Assembly: GCA_948567375.1 (NCBI GenBank)
Contig: OX419756.1
Span: 58,134,552-58,198,551 of the forward strand
Direction of reading: 5' to 3'
Source: Lunularia cruciata
Lineage: Eukaryota; Streptophyta; Marchantiopsida; Lunulariales; Lunulariaceae
Length of the DNA: 64,000 nt
The position numbers and the translations under genes were made by a program. Positions 34,168-45,129 of the stretch are shown piece by piece; positions within the stretch are counted from its first letter, which is position 1; every line of letters starts with the position of its first letter. The notes beneath the pieces are model-generated. The model saw nothing but the letters and a program-made list of their open reading frames with translations, was not told the DNA's origin and did no database searches.

Positions 34168-36372
34168 GCTGTGGAAATATAGATTAGATTAGAGGCTAGA
34201 GGTAAACCCGTAATGACTTGACTGAACATACGTGTGACCCTATCGCCGTAACCCTCCTTTCTCGGAACTAATATTCTTGCTATCTGGAAGTGTAGTACCA
34301 GGCAACCTTACTTGTCATCACAACACGCACTCTTGGTCTACTGGTCATCACTTCCAGCATTACCAAGGAAAAATACACAACACTCCTAGAAGGAAATAAT
34401 CTAAGCGCAACGCCCGCACACCAATCCAAGCCAATTGGGTGTACAAAGCACAAAGAGGATCCAATCATAAGAATACGACAACAATTCTATGTACTTTTTG
34501 TCAGAAAAAAGAGCTTCAGAGCCTTCTTGCTCTGTCACCAAGCTCATTTCAACCTATACTCCAAGCCTCCTCCCATCTATACTTTAGATCTCAACAAATT
34601 TCTACTCCATGTGGGGATTTTCTATGTCTTTTTGATGGGGAAAACTCTGTGCAGCTCATATGAAAATAACTATTTATGTATAGCTTGGATTCCAGTGCTC
34701 TAGAATTCAATGGAAAGATTGTGTGATCAGCTTTCCAATTATAGAAAATACACTTCAATCAGATCACTATAACTTTCCTGACAAGCTCTCAAAGCTGTCC
34801 AGGTTTTTGCAACTTTCACGCTAATTTTGAAATCCATTTTTTAGGGTTTGCTCCAGGTTCTTGGCAAATTTTCCCCAGATTTCTGATTCAGAAATACACT
34901 TGATCCTCAAAAACACTCTGGCAACCTAAAACCCTCAATCATAGTCACAAGATAGGAGAATTAATATCCAATCAAGATGAAAGATAAAATTGCTCTACCG
35001 AGCTTATGACAATATTTTCAGCAGAATGTTTTGCATCAGATCTCATTCTTCAAAAATTAAGAACAAACCAAATTTTCTACAATAGCTGGTTGTGTTCTTG
35101 TCTAAATGCCTGAAAATTTTGGTAGCCTAATCCAACCCCAGTCGTTAGATGTGGATCAATGCCTGAGCTGGGCTAACTTGTGAGCTCTACAGACCCAGGT
35201 ATACTTGATCCAAGACCCTGATTTCTCTATTTAAAGAATTCACATGAAACCTTTGCACAAAGACCCTATCCACCAACAACTTTGGAAATTTTCATAAGGA
35301 AATTCAAACCACAACTTGGGGAGTGACAAAAACTCCAAACCTGGTCATTAGCTCTTCTCCAAAGCCTTACACCTCAAGAGCTTCAACTTCAATCAATCAG
35401 ATATGATTTTAGATTAATCCAAACTTGGAATATTTTGCTTTCAATATTGTAAGCACTTTGTCTACTCTCCAATCCCACTGATATATAGTGAAAATGTTGC
35501 AAGACGCTCTCTCCATGGCCTACTTTGTTCTATTGGGTATGAATTTTACCCTCCCTGATTCAATCAATCATATCCCTCCTAGAATCGGCTCAAATTATAG
35601 GATTTCTGTCTTCAGATTGTAGCCTATCATCTCTTCTTTCCAACTGTGGTCTCTTCTTCTAGAATGGCCTCCTTGAACTCCCTTGATGGTCAGAAAACTC
35701 TCAACTTCTCCCTTGGGACCCCAATCTCTTGCACATTTGTCCTTTAATCTTTTTACTTTTTGACAAATGGACCCCAAAACTCCACCTTGAAGCTTATGAG
35801 CAAAAATTTAGGCATTCCCCAATTATAGAAGCACATTTAAGGTCAAGTACCAGACATGCTCATAAGTAAGCACCAGAAGGACAATAGGATCCGGATTTTC
35901 CATCATCGACTCCATGAATACCGCCCCAAAATGTATCACCATCCAGTCCCATAAGTCGTCACGGTGTAAAATCTGAAGCCTAATGAGAAAGGGATTCAAG
36001 AGTGGCAGATTGGGAGCATGAGACATCTCATGCTCAAATGCTACCTCCAATGCTCCAACACTCGCGCTCTACTACAACTCTCACTCCTAATGTCATTCTC
36101 CCCTCAAGACTCTCCAAACTAAAACACACCCGTCTCTCCACTAGCCCTCATCTTTATTCATCAAAGCACTCAAACATGATAAGATTGTAACCCACGTGGC
36201 CAATCACATATATGTACATAGATGGCTCACATGGCAACATGTCATCCGTTGGATCTAGCATAAAACCTACGCCACTAACATGGAGATAAACTATGATAAA
36301 TCACTTTTTTACGGCCTATGCAAACCACAACACAACAATGGCAATGTGGAATTACTTGTGATTGCTTTGTCT
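34168..36372. mobile_element. Unclassified 2.2-kb insertion in the E LTR
   Basis: B and E are homologous on both sides of this block but B lacks it. The candidate flank duplication is ctagc at 34163-34167 and 36373-36377. It separates the TATA-like region of the LTR (near 36390) from the protein-coding part. The ends (TGTGGAAATATAG and TTTGTCT) are not a clean TG...CA or terminal inverted pair, and no domain was recognised. The right part (36040-36330) reads like LTR sequence of yet another element. Confidence 0.45.
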
Positions 36373-36767
36373 CTAGCCCAAATCTTATAGTGGCCCGCTT
36401 CCTATATCTTTCTTCACTTTGAGTTTCTAACAAGAAATCACACCTCTTTCATGCTCCTATCACTGTCAATTTCCTCCCACTCATAGGCCAACCATTTTGG
36501 TGCATGGTACCTTCTTGAATGTCCAACCCCAAAGGAAAGTTGTTACACTATCCTCACCTTGGGTTGAGCACCTCCGAGATAAAGTCTCCTTACTTTGGGT
36601 TGCAGGAAAATCCGAGTACTTCATCTTGTGACACAAAGTCACTTTTCCTTGGGTTACAACTTGAAGACACCCTTCTTTGCCATCTAATGCCATATAAGCA
36701 CTATATGACTTCTTTTGTACAGTTCTTCTTCACAAATAAGAAAAAAAACAAAAATATGGGTACCACA

Positions 36768-36785
36768 TACCCCCTCCCTCAAATT
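36768..36785 (-). other. E polypurine tract
   Basis: The minus strand reads AATTTGAGGGAGGGGGTA immediately before TGTGGTACCC. This fixes the 5' boundary of the giant 3' LTR. Confidence 0.85.
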
Positions 36786-37935
36786 AGAGCGTCCCTATGA
36801 ACATAGACCTTGGGTGTCTTAGAGACCTCTGAGTCTATGGTCTAATATCTCCAAACTCTCCACCCGTTTACTCAAGTGGCAAACGGTTGCACTTCCAAGT
36901 CTGCAAGTTGAACGGACCTGTTATCATAAAGATGAAGAACTTGATAGGGACTCATCCATCTTAAATGCAGTTTGCTTGGAAAAAATATTTGGTGATTGTC
37001 ATATAACAAAACCAAGTCTCCTTTGCATACAGTCCTAGGCTTGATGTGCTTATAATGCTTGACTTTCCTTTGTTCTTGTACTTCTTTTGTGGTTTGCATT
37101 GCATCATCTCTTTTCTCTTCTAACCACATCAGTTGATGGTTCCAAAGATCTTGACTTTCTTCCTTTGACAATTGTTCCTCATAGAGAATCTGATATGTCG
37201 GTACTTCAAATTCAACTGGTAAGATGGGGTGCAAGCTGTATGTCAAGAATTATAGAGTTTGCTTGGTTGTGATCTTTTTTGTCGTTCGAAATGCCCACAA
37301 CATGGCTGGTAACTTCGTATCCCATTCATAGGCATGTCATTGACAGTCACCTTATTCAGAATTTTACATAGTAACCCATTTGCCTTTTCCGTTAAGCCAT
37401 TTGCTTTTGGATTAAAAGGAGTAGTCTTCCAATGTTAAATTTGAAAGTATTTGGTTAATGCCTCCATCACCAAGTTCAAGAAATGTGTCCCTTTATCACG
37501 GACCAATTCCAGAGGACATCCGTATCAGGAGATGATATTTTGAAAGAAAAATTCTGCCATTGTTTCTGCATCATCTCTGCAAGTTGCTTCAGCTTTGACC
37601 ATCTTGGTAGCATAGTCAGTGCAAACCAAAATGTATTGTTTTCTTGTGACTTGGGTTATTGGTTGTATTGGTCCCACAAAATCAATTCCCCACTTCTCAA
37701 ATGGAGCCAATGGTAAAATTTTTCTCAAAGGCCATTAGGAAGTAGCCATTGGCTTCCCCGTTCTCTGACAATCATCACAACTTTGGATATGGGCATGCGT
37801 GTCTTTGTACATTGTAGGCCACCATTACCCTAAGGAAAGAATCTTCTTTATAGTATTCTTTAGGGAATAGTGTCCTCCAGATGCTTTGGAGTGTAAAGAC
37901 TCAATTACTCCTCTGACTTCATATGACTCCAAGCA
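36786..37935 (-). pseudogene. E integrase
   Basis: The zinc-binding part is near 37780-37930 (SGGHYSLKNTIKKIL, THAHIQSCDDCQRTGKP). The core has all three catalytic residues: D in EKWGIDFVGPI (37670), D in LVRDKGTHFLN (37495), and E in NGLTEKANGLL (37395). The C-terminal part is 36872-37246 (ILPVEFEVPTYQILYEEQL, RTVCKGDLVLLYDN, RWMSPYQVLHLYDN, VQLADLE). This matches the Athila/Tat branch of gypsy and lacks a chromodomain. Two or three stops and frame changes break it. Confidence 0.83.
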
Positions 37936-37939
37936 TCAC

Positions 37940-38088
37940 CAAAGTACTTCTGATAGGAATTCACTCTTCCTTTGGTTAGAACCCAAAGACACCCTTCTTC
38001 ACCTTCTAATGCCATACAGGCACAATATGACTTCTTATGTACACTTCTTCTTCAAAAATAAGAAAAAAATAAAAATGTGGGTACCACA
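37940..38088 (-). repeat. E 5' LTR remnant
   Basis: The first 150 or so bases of the LTR match 36620-36767 and 49478-49630. The sequence then passes directly into integrase, so one deletion removed most of the 5' LTR together with gag, PR and RT. Confidence 0.8.
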
Positions 38089-38093
38089 CTAAG

Positions 38094-39170
38094 GATCATA
38101 TGGTTGAAGAATGGGCCTTGAAGACACCATATGTTTCAACTTCTTGAATGCTTCTTCATGCTTGGTGGTCCATTGGAAGCTCAAGTTCTTTTCCAAGAGG
38201 TCAGTCAATGGTGTAGCCACATGAGCATAATAATGGATGAACCGTCGGTAAAAACTGGCCAATCCATTAAAAGCCCGTACTTCTATAGCATCCTTTGGAG
38301 CAGGCCAATCAGTAATGGCCTTGATTTTCTCCTCTTCCATCTTGATTCCCTCCAATGGGATCTTGTGACCTAAAAAGATAACTTCCTTTTGCCAAAAGGC
38401 ACACTTTGACTTCTTATAGTAAAATTTTCATTGTCATAGTTGTCTTAGGACTTCTACACATGATTCATATGGTCTACCTCTATCTTGCTATAGATTAAAA
38501 TATCATCCAAGAACACCACCACATACCTCTTTAATAGTCCATCCAACCCTTGATGCATCTGATCCATGAAGACCGTAGGAGCATTAGTGAGCTTGAAAGG
38601 TAGAACTCTCTACTCAAAATGCTTGTACCTTCTCATAGGCAGTCTTTTGCATATCCTTCCTATCAATGAAGATTTGCCAATAGCCGCTGCAAAGATCCAA
38701 CTTGGAAAAGTATTGTGCTCCACTCAATTGATCAAGCAAGTCATTGATCTAAGGCAAGGGATATGTATTCTTCACTATTTTCTTATTGAGCCCACGGTAA
38801 TCAGTACAAAACAAAGTCCTCCATCCTTCTTCAGAACAAAGAGTACTAGTGCTCTCCAAGGAGAGGTGCTATGTTGTATGAAGTCTTTCTCCAACAACTC
38901 TATAAGTGTTGTCCACAACTCCTCCAACTCCTTTGGTGAGAGCCGATAGATTGGTCTACTTACTGGAGTACTCCTTGGTAATAACTCAATCTTGAAGGGC
39001 ATACCATGATTGGAGGGTAATCCCTTTGGCAGATCATCCAAAAACACATCCAAAAACTCTTGAATTGTCTAATCAACCATTGCTCAATGAGGCTCTTGGC
39101 CCTCCTCAAATTGTCCTTGTGCAATCTACTTGATCCATATCGCAAAAATAGACTTATCTCCTCCAAAGCT
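38094..39170 (-). pseudogene. A2 reverse transcriptase and start of RNase H
   Basis: From right to left, the RT entry is at 38775-39053 (DLPKGLPSNHGMPFKIELLP, YRLSPKELEELWTTLIELLE). The active site VFLDDILIYS is near 38500-38520. The connection is at 38089-38355 (KIKAITDWPAPKDAIEVRAF, LASFYRRFIHYYAHVATPL). Stops and frame changes interrupt it at several points, including the palm. E interrupts directly after PILQPYDP. Confidence 0.83.
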
Positions 39171-39385
39171 TTCTCTATGGTTACTTCACTAACAAACTTC
39201 CCATTTAGGGACTCATCTTTCTTTGAAGGGAAAGATCATTTCTCCATGGCTACTTCCTTGGTAAACTTCCTATCTTGGGACTCATTCTCCTTCAAGGCTT
39301 GCTCTATGGTTACCTTCTTGACAAACTTCCCATCCTGGGACGGACTATTTTTAGTTATCTTACTCAAAGGCGCCAAACAACCTAA

Positions 39386-39758
39386 TCAGAAATTCCTACC
39401 TTGGTGTTGTACAATGTTTTGTAAGGTCCAATCAAATTGAACCTTATGACGTTCAAGCCAAGGTAGTCCTAGAATGACATTGTAGTGTAGAGATGCCACT
39501 ACAAACCCCAAATACTCCTTCCCAATCTTGAAGGTAACAGGATACGAGGTACGGAATCTTTCTACCATCTACCATTATCAATCTATTTCCAATTACTAGC
39601 TTGATAGAAATACCCAATTCCTTTGCTACTTGCATAGACATGCAATTCTCTGGACTTCCAGAATCAACCAAAATTCTATAACACGGATTAGATATTGTAC
39701 CTTGCAAGTGAAGCAAACTTGCATAGGTTGAGCCTTCAATCCTATTAGAACTAATCAA
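39386..39758 (-). pseudogene. A2 protease
   Basis: The block RILVDSGSPENCMSMQVAKE keeps the catalytic D-S-G motif, unlike A1. The downstream VASLHYNVILGLPWLERHKV is in a second frame after one shift near 39560. This is the best-preserved family-A protease in the window. Confidence 0.85.
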
Positions 39759-39859
39759 GCTCCCAATAGGTGGCTCAAAATCTTCTATTGGGATTCCTTG
39801 TTTCCCTGATCATTCCACTCCACAAACTGCATCTGGGCAACTTGTCAAGGTCACCCATT

Positions 39860-40660
39860 CTTGAGTGGATATTCAACAATGCAATGTCCCAATTGGTGAC
39901 AATAAAAACAACCACCATTTTATCACAATTTCTCTCTATCTATAGCGCCAAGTGGTCTCTATTGAATGGCATCAATCTCCATTGGTGCCAACTCCTCCAC
40001 CCGTGTGTAGTGTATCAGTAGGTTTTGTGGAGGTCAAAGTAGAGACCAAGTTGTTGCAACCAAGGAATCAAAACGTTTGGCCAACCACATGGCTTCTTCC
40101 AAGTATTGTGGTACTTGCACGGTTACTTCTATTTTGGTTCTTGACTTCAAGTCCCTCATAAATCAATCTAGAGCTTCACCCTCTAGTATATCTAGAATTA
40201 TGTGATGTAACTTCTTACAAAACCAATCTGTTTCAACTCTACCAATCTATCTTGTGCAGCTTGTGTGGCATTTATAGCTTGGAACCATCTAATTATTGTA
40301 CTCTTGAATTTTTCCCACATCAAGATTGGTGCAAAAATTTGTTGTTCTGCTTGCTCCACTTGGAATCTCCACCATAGCTTTGCTACTCCATCCAAGAGAA
40401 TCTTTTTTTGAAAGTCTTGTAGATTGGTAGCTTCAAAATAACGTTCATAGTTAAACAAAAAATTCTCCACTATACTCAGTACATTATTGCTTTCAAATAC
40501 CTTGGGTTCAGGAAATTGGATTCAATCTTCTCCCTTGTTGAACTAGTACTCTCTCTCTGTGCTCTTGTTGTCAAAGATCTCGTTCATCCAACAATTGAGG
40601 AAGGTGCTTGATTTGTTGCTGCATAGCAAGGATAACATTGGGCATTTCCGCCATGGTTAC
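39860..40660 (-). pseudogene. A2 gag
   Basis: The capsid core is open at 40198-40470 (ENFLFNYERYFEATNLQDFQ, GVAKLWWRFQVEQAEQQ, FKSTIIRWFQAINATQAAQD). A zinc knuckle with one cysteine changed to tyrosine lies near 39880-39920 (CFYCHQLGHCIVEYP). Stops separate the blocks. Confidence 0.8.
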
Positions 40661-40907
40661 TAATCTATCACACCACCCCTAATCTATCAAATTTATTAAC
40701 ACATAGAAGTAGCACGTCCACCATTCTCCATAAGTTACAACCAGAAGCACCAAGGGTTCCTTAGATATGGTGATCATATGCGGAAAATCTTATCCAAAGT
40801 GTAAGGTGATGAATTGTGTGAAATGATGCTTGGGTAGTACTTGGACACAAAATCCCAATGGTTTGGTGGAAGTGGATTTGGTGGTCCATAAATTCCATCA
40901 ATCCCAT

Positions 40908-40923
40908 TCCTACTATGATACCA
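40908..40923 (-). other. A2 primer binding site
   Basis: The minus strand reads TGGTATCATAGTAGG one base inside the right LTR, close to the initiator-Met tRNA complement. Confidence 0.78.
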
Positions 40924-40924
40924 A

Positions 40925-41351
40925 TGTAAAAGACTGAGACTAAGGAGAGAAGTAGGAGAATCAAAAGTCACATTGGGACACTTGAATGTGGGAAAGCTTC
41001 AAAAGCCTAACATGATTTTTGGCTTTGTTATTTATAGGTAGCATACAAGGCCCTTGAGAAGCTTTTCAAGAAGACTCCTTGAGCCACTTTTTTAGAGTGC
41101 AAGCCAAGTTAACCAAGAAGCTTCTCAAGAAGCTTTCCTTCCAAAAGTTGTCTAGTTTGCGTGCAAGCTAAGCTAGTTGGAAGCTTCTAGTAGCTTCCTT
41201 CTACAAACTACCTGCTTGGGATGCAAGTTAAGCTAGTTGTGAAGCTTCCCAAGAAGCTTCCTAAATGTTTTTAGAATATTTAGGGCTAATTTGGCTTATT
41301 CTCTACTTTGTTAGCCTTACTAACTATGTCGCTAAACTCCATATTGTTACA
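40925..41351 (-). repeat. A2 5' LTR
   Basis: This 427-bp LTR begins TGTAAAAGACTG and ends TTGTTACA on the plus strand, and it is the partner of 27637-28063. Confidence 0.9.
41034..41280 (-). promoter_or_regulatory. A2 LTR promoter: TATA box and heat-shock-like words
   Basis: On the minus strand a TATAAATA box (41034-41041) is preceded within about 230 bp by repeated GAAGCTTC or close variants (gagaagcttttcaagaag, aagaagcttctcaagaagct, ggaagcttctagtagcttcc). The same order of elements is found in the other family-A LTRs. Confidence 0.55.
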
Positions 41352-41356
41352 AAGGC

Positions 41357-42250
41357 AAGAAATACCAATTAGGTTGTTTAGCACCTTTGGGTAAGACACC
41401 AAAGAATATTCAGGTCTAGGATGGGAAGTTTGTAAGTAAAGCAACCATAGAGTAAGCTTTGGAGGAAGATAAACGTATTTTTTTGGTATGGATCAAGTAG
41501 ATTGTACATGGGGAATTTCATGAGAGCCAAAAGCCTCATCAATGGTTGATAAAATAGCTTACCAATTTGTAGATGTGTTTTTGGATGATCTACCAAAGAG
41601 ATTACCTTCCAATCATGGTATGCACTTCAAGAATAAGTTATTGCAAAGAAGTACTCTAGTGACAAGATAAACTCTCTTGGCTCTCACCAAAGGAGTTAGA
41701 CAAGCTTCAAATAACACTAATGGAGTTGTTGGAGAAGGATTTCATACAACATAGTCTATTTTCTTGGGAAGCATTGGAATTATTTGTTCCAAAGAAGGAT
41801 GGAGGACTTTGTTTCTATATTGATTATTGTGGCCTCAATAAATAAATATTGAAGAATGCATCTCCCTTGCCTTGAATTGATGACTTTCTTGATCATTTGA
41901 GTAGAGCATAATATTTATCTAAGTTGGATCTCCAAAGCGGCTATTGGAAAATTCTCATTTATAGTAAAGATGTGCAAAAGATTACTTTTTGCACAAGGTA
42001 TGAGCATTTTGAATGGAGAGTTCTACCTTTCCAACAATCTTCATGGATCAGATGCATTGGGTGTTGGATGGGCTAATCAATAGGTACGTGGTGGTGTTCT
42101 TGGATGATTTTTTAATCTATAGCAAAATGGAGGCAAAACATACAAATCATGTGCAAGAAGTCCTAAGACAACTACTACAACAATGGGAGTTTTACTACAA
42201 GAAATCAAAGTGTGGCTTTTGGCAAAAGGAAGTTACCTTCTAGGGCCATA
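41357..42250 (+). pseudogene. A1 reverse transcriptase
   Basis: This resumes after A2 with the protease-RT linker and RT entry in scattered frames. The palm C-terminus is open at 42013-42243 with MDQMHWVLDGLINRYVVV, FLDDFLIYSKMEAKHTNHVQ and KKSKCGFWQKEVTF. The active-site aspartates are intact. Upstream blocks are heavily interrupted. Confidence 0.8.
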
Positions 42251-42985
42251 AGACCTCATAAGAGGAATGAAGATGGAAGAGGAGAAAATCAAGGCCATTA
42301 CTAATTGGACTACTCCAAAGGATGCCATATAAGTTTGGGCATATGTTTTTACCAATGATTCATCCACTATTATGCTCATGTGGCTACACCATTGACCAAC
42401 CTGTTGGAGAAGACTTCAAGCTTTCAAGAGACCACCTAGCACAAAAAATCATTCCAAAAGTTGAAACATATGGTGTCTTCAAGACCCATTCTTCAACCAT
42501 ATGATCCTCAACTACATTGTTTGGTTGATTTTGATGCTTCTAACTTTGCATTGGAGCTATGTTGCAATAGGAATTTCTAGATGGGTTACATCCCATTGCC
42601 TTTGTGTCTCATTGACTAAACACCACATGAATGAATTACTATGCTTGAGATTGAGAACAACTAGCAATGGTATATGCCACCAAGGTATGGAGGCATTATC
42701 TCTTGGGGAAACAAATGATCATGCAAACCAATCACAAATTCTTGTTGCATACATTATATTTGGAGCACATGAAGAGTTGACACCATCAATGGGGGCAACA
42801 AATATAGCTGTTTGACATCAAAATTGAGTATAAAATTGGTAGGTTCTATTTCATCACTGATGCCTGGTCACAATGACTTGATTTGAAGTCTCTTCTTCTC
42901 ATTACAATGGCATTTACAATAGTGTAAGTCAACTTGAAAGATTAAATCCAATTTAGTACAACTTTACAACAAGACCTCTTCTTTC
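42251..42985 (+). pseudogene. A1 RNase H
   Basis: Recognisable pieces include the connection (EEEKIKAITNWTTPKDAI near 42280), the first aspartate region (PQLHCLVDFDASNFALEL near 42510), YATKVWRHYLLGKQMIMQT and HKFLLHTLYLEHMKS near 42670-42770. Frames change several times. Confidence 0.75.
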
Positions 42986-44121
42986 AAATGGTACAAGGTT
43001 TCCTTGATGCACATGACATGGAATACAACACACTCTCCTTCAAGGCCTTCTATTTTTTGAGAATCGGATTCATGTTCCAGCCAAGGGTGATCTACAACTT
43101 GTGTGCCTTCAAGAAGTCCATGACTTACCAATCATCGGTCACATGGGCATAGACAAGACCTTAGGTACCCTACAACACCAATAGTGGTGGCTCAAAATGG
43201 CATGAGATGTTCAAGAGTTTTTCCAATCTTGTGAGAGCTGCCAATGCAACAAGGTAAACAACCAAAAACTAAGTAGACTCCTTCAACCACTTCCCATCCC
43301 ATTTGCTCAATGGGAATATGTGAGCTTAGATCTCATCACCTCCTTGCCCAAGACAAAGCAAAGTCACACAACAATCATAGTGTTTATGGATAAGCTTAGT
43401 AAGCAAATCCATTTTGCACCAACTTTTGATATAGTGGATGCTCTAGCATTGGCCCAAACTTTGATGATATCTTCAAGTATCATGGAATGCCTTGTGTTCT
43501 CATCCCAAATCATGATCCTTGATTAATTGGAAAATTCTGGCAAGCACTCTTTCTAGATACTTGGCACCAAACTTGCTTTGTCCACGGCTTATCATCCTCA
43601 AATTGATGGACAAACCAAACATGCAAATTGCACCTTGGAGGATATGCTTCATGCCTTTGTTAATGTTCACCATACCAATTGGGATGAAGGTCTTGCAATT
43701 ACTAAGTTTGCCTATAATAATTCTAATAGGCAAGCACCAAATTCTCTCCCTTCTTCTCTAATTTTTGCCAAGACCCACTTGTTCCAATTTCCCTTCTTGC
43801 TCATCTTCCATCTCATGTCTCTTATACTTCCACCTTCTTGACCAAAATATTCCAATCCCTACAACAAGCCAAATCTCATCTCCTTGTTTCTCAAAATCAT
43901 TAGAAACAATATGCGGACAGACATTGTTGTGATCTTACCTTTCAACTAGGTGATAACGTCATGCTTTCTTTTCTTAACTTACCGTTTCCCCTTGATACCC
44001 AAGTTCATAAAATTGCTCCTAATTAGATAGGTCTATTTGATGTCACCCAAATCATTTATCTTGTTGCTTATCAACTTGCTTTGCCTTGTCATATGTGTAT
44101 CCACCCTATCTTTCATGTTTC
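42986..44121 (+). pseudogene. A1 integrase
   Basis: The zinc-binding part (HDLPIIGHMGIDKTLGTL, CESCQCNKVNNQKL) is at 43100-43270. The first catalytic aspartate is in VSLDLITSLPKTKQSHTT (43320). The core end is at 43578-43720 (LSTAYHPQIDGQTKHANCTL, HHTNWDEGLAITKFAYNN). The glutamate position is lysine (QTKH). The GPY/F-type end (IGLFDVTQII, CHMCIHPIFHVS) reaches the solo LTR insertion at 44122. Several stops are present. Confidence 0.82.
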
Positions 44122-44838
44122 TATAATACTCCGAGGCCAAGAGAAGAGAGAGAAACACAAATTACACACTCAACATTCGGTGCCCCAAAGGAACACCTTC
44201 TCTTTATTATATAGACAAAGAGGATCTCCTCCAAGGAAGCTCCACCATGGGATTAGGCACACAGATAGGTGACCTGTCAGCAAGCTCCACCCTTGGATTA
44301 GTTACTTGGATGGGTGACATGTCGGTCTAGGTCCTATTTGGTTGGTCAAACAAGCTTTGACTGGAGGGAATCTTTTAGGGAATATTCTTTAGGAGTCTCA
44401 GAATCACGTGAGTAAGGTACCATTGGAAAGCTCTCGATGAGAAAAACCAAGAGGAGGGAAGGCCAACCTTTCCTCTACTAGGGGGAGGAATTTGCACATT
44501 TTTTAGGTCTAATTCATCTGTTTAGGCCTCCGAATTGCCTTCAAAGATTTCAGGCATATTTTGGTTCCCACTCTATTAGTAGAAGTCCCCTTTTGGTGAT
44601 ACCTCTTTCTGATATGTTTAGTCCATCATGTGTAACATCCTTCTAGATATTACCAAACCAATTCTCACCTTTAAATCATAAGGTTCTGAAGTATATTTTG
44701 GTTTTTGCTCTATTAGTAGAAGTACTCTTTTGGTGATACTTCTATCTGATCTATTTTGACCATCATGTATAACATCATTCTAGATGTTACCAAACCAAAT
44801 TTCACATCTAGACCATCTGGTTAGCTCTTGGGATTACA
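44122..44838 (-). mobile_element. Solo LTR of the G1 family, second copy
   Basis: This is homologous to 6926-7675, with the same orientation as G1. It has the perfect target duplication gtttc (44117-44121 and 44839-44843). The left terminus reads TATAATACTCCG for TGTAATACTCCG. It has no internal domain. Confidence 0.92.
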
Positions 44839-45129
44839 GTTTCCAAGTATCTTTGTTTCTAGTACATCTTCCTTTTCTTCTCATGTCCAACCTACTCCTC
44901 TTATCCTTATTAATAATCATGGGGAGTATGAAGTTGATTTTATCCTTGTACATCACCACATTCAACATGGTCGCCAACAATATATGGAGTACAAAGTACT
45001 TTGGAAAGGGTATCCCATTTATGATGCTACTTGGGAGCCTCTTTCTCATTTCAAAATGCAAAAACTGCCATCCAAGAGTTTGAAGCTTCCATGGTCACAA
45101 GGACATCACCAACTAGTAGTGGAGGAATA
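44839..45129 (+). pseudogene. A1 chromodomain and 3' end
   Basis: The open stretch 44828-45160 reads EYEVDFILVHHHIQHGRQQY and then YKVLWKGYPIYDATWEPLSH. This is a clear chromodomain with the conserved aromatic and YLVKWKGY-type core. It proves that family A is a chromovirus. It runs into the 3' LTR, preceded by a purine-rich tract (agtagtggaggaata). Confidence 0.85.

Larger units (their letters stand above)
29980..36767 (-). repeat. E 3' LTR with nested insertions
   Basis: This is homologous to B from end to end apart from a solo G1 LTR (32989-33725) and about 2.2 kb at 34168-36372 that B lacks. Without these it is about 3.8 kb, the same as B. It immediately follows a PPT, which shows that the B-type sequence is an LTR and not a DNA transposon. 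Confidence 0.85.
29980..38088 (-). mobile_element. E: gypsy element with giant coding LTRs, internally deleted
   Basis: This insertion has the perfect target duplication ctaag (29975-29979 and 38089-38093), placed within the RNase H gene of A2. Read on the minus strand it starts TGTGGTACCCAC (38088) with only about 150 bases of 5' LTR. It then jumps into an integrase gene, reaches a polypurine tract, and continues into a 3' LTR that starts again with TGTGGTACCC (36767) and ends GTTGTCACA (29980). The LTR is homologous to B (49478-53259). The integrase resembles the non-chromodomain Athila/Tat branch (PFEKWGIDFVGPI). RT, protease, gag and most of the 5' LTR are deleted. Confidence 0.87.
27637..41351 (-). 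mobile_element. A2: family-A chromovirus nested in A1
   Basis: This is a minus-strand gypsy element with two 427-bp LTRs (27637-28063 and 40925-41351) and the perfect target duplication aaggc at 27632-27636 and 41352-41356. It sits inside a plus-strand member of its own family, in antisense. It is itself split by E at 29980-38088. Internal order on the minus strand is PBS, gag, PR, RT, (E), RNase H, IN, chromodomain, PPT. The left terminus reads TATAAAAG where TGTAAAAG is expected. Confidence 0.92.
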
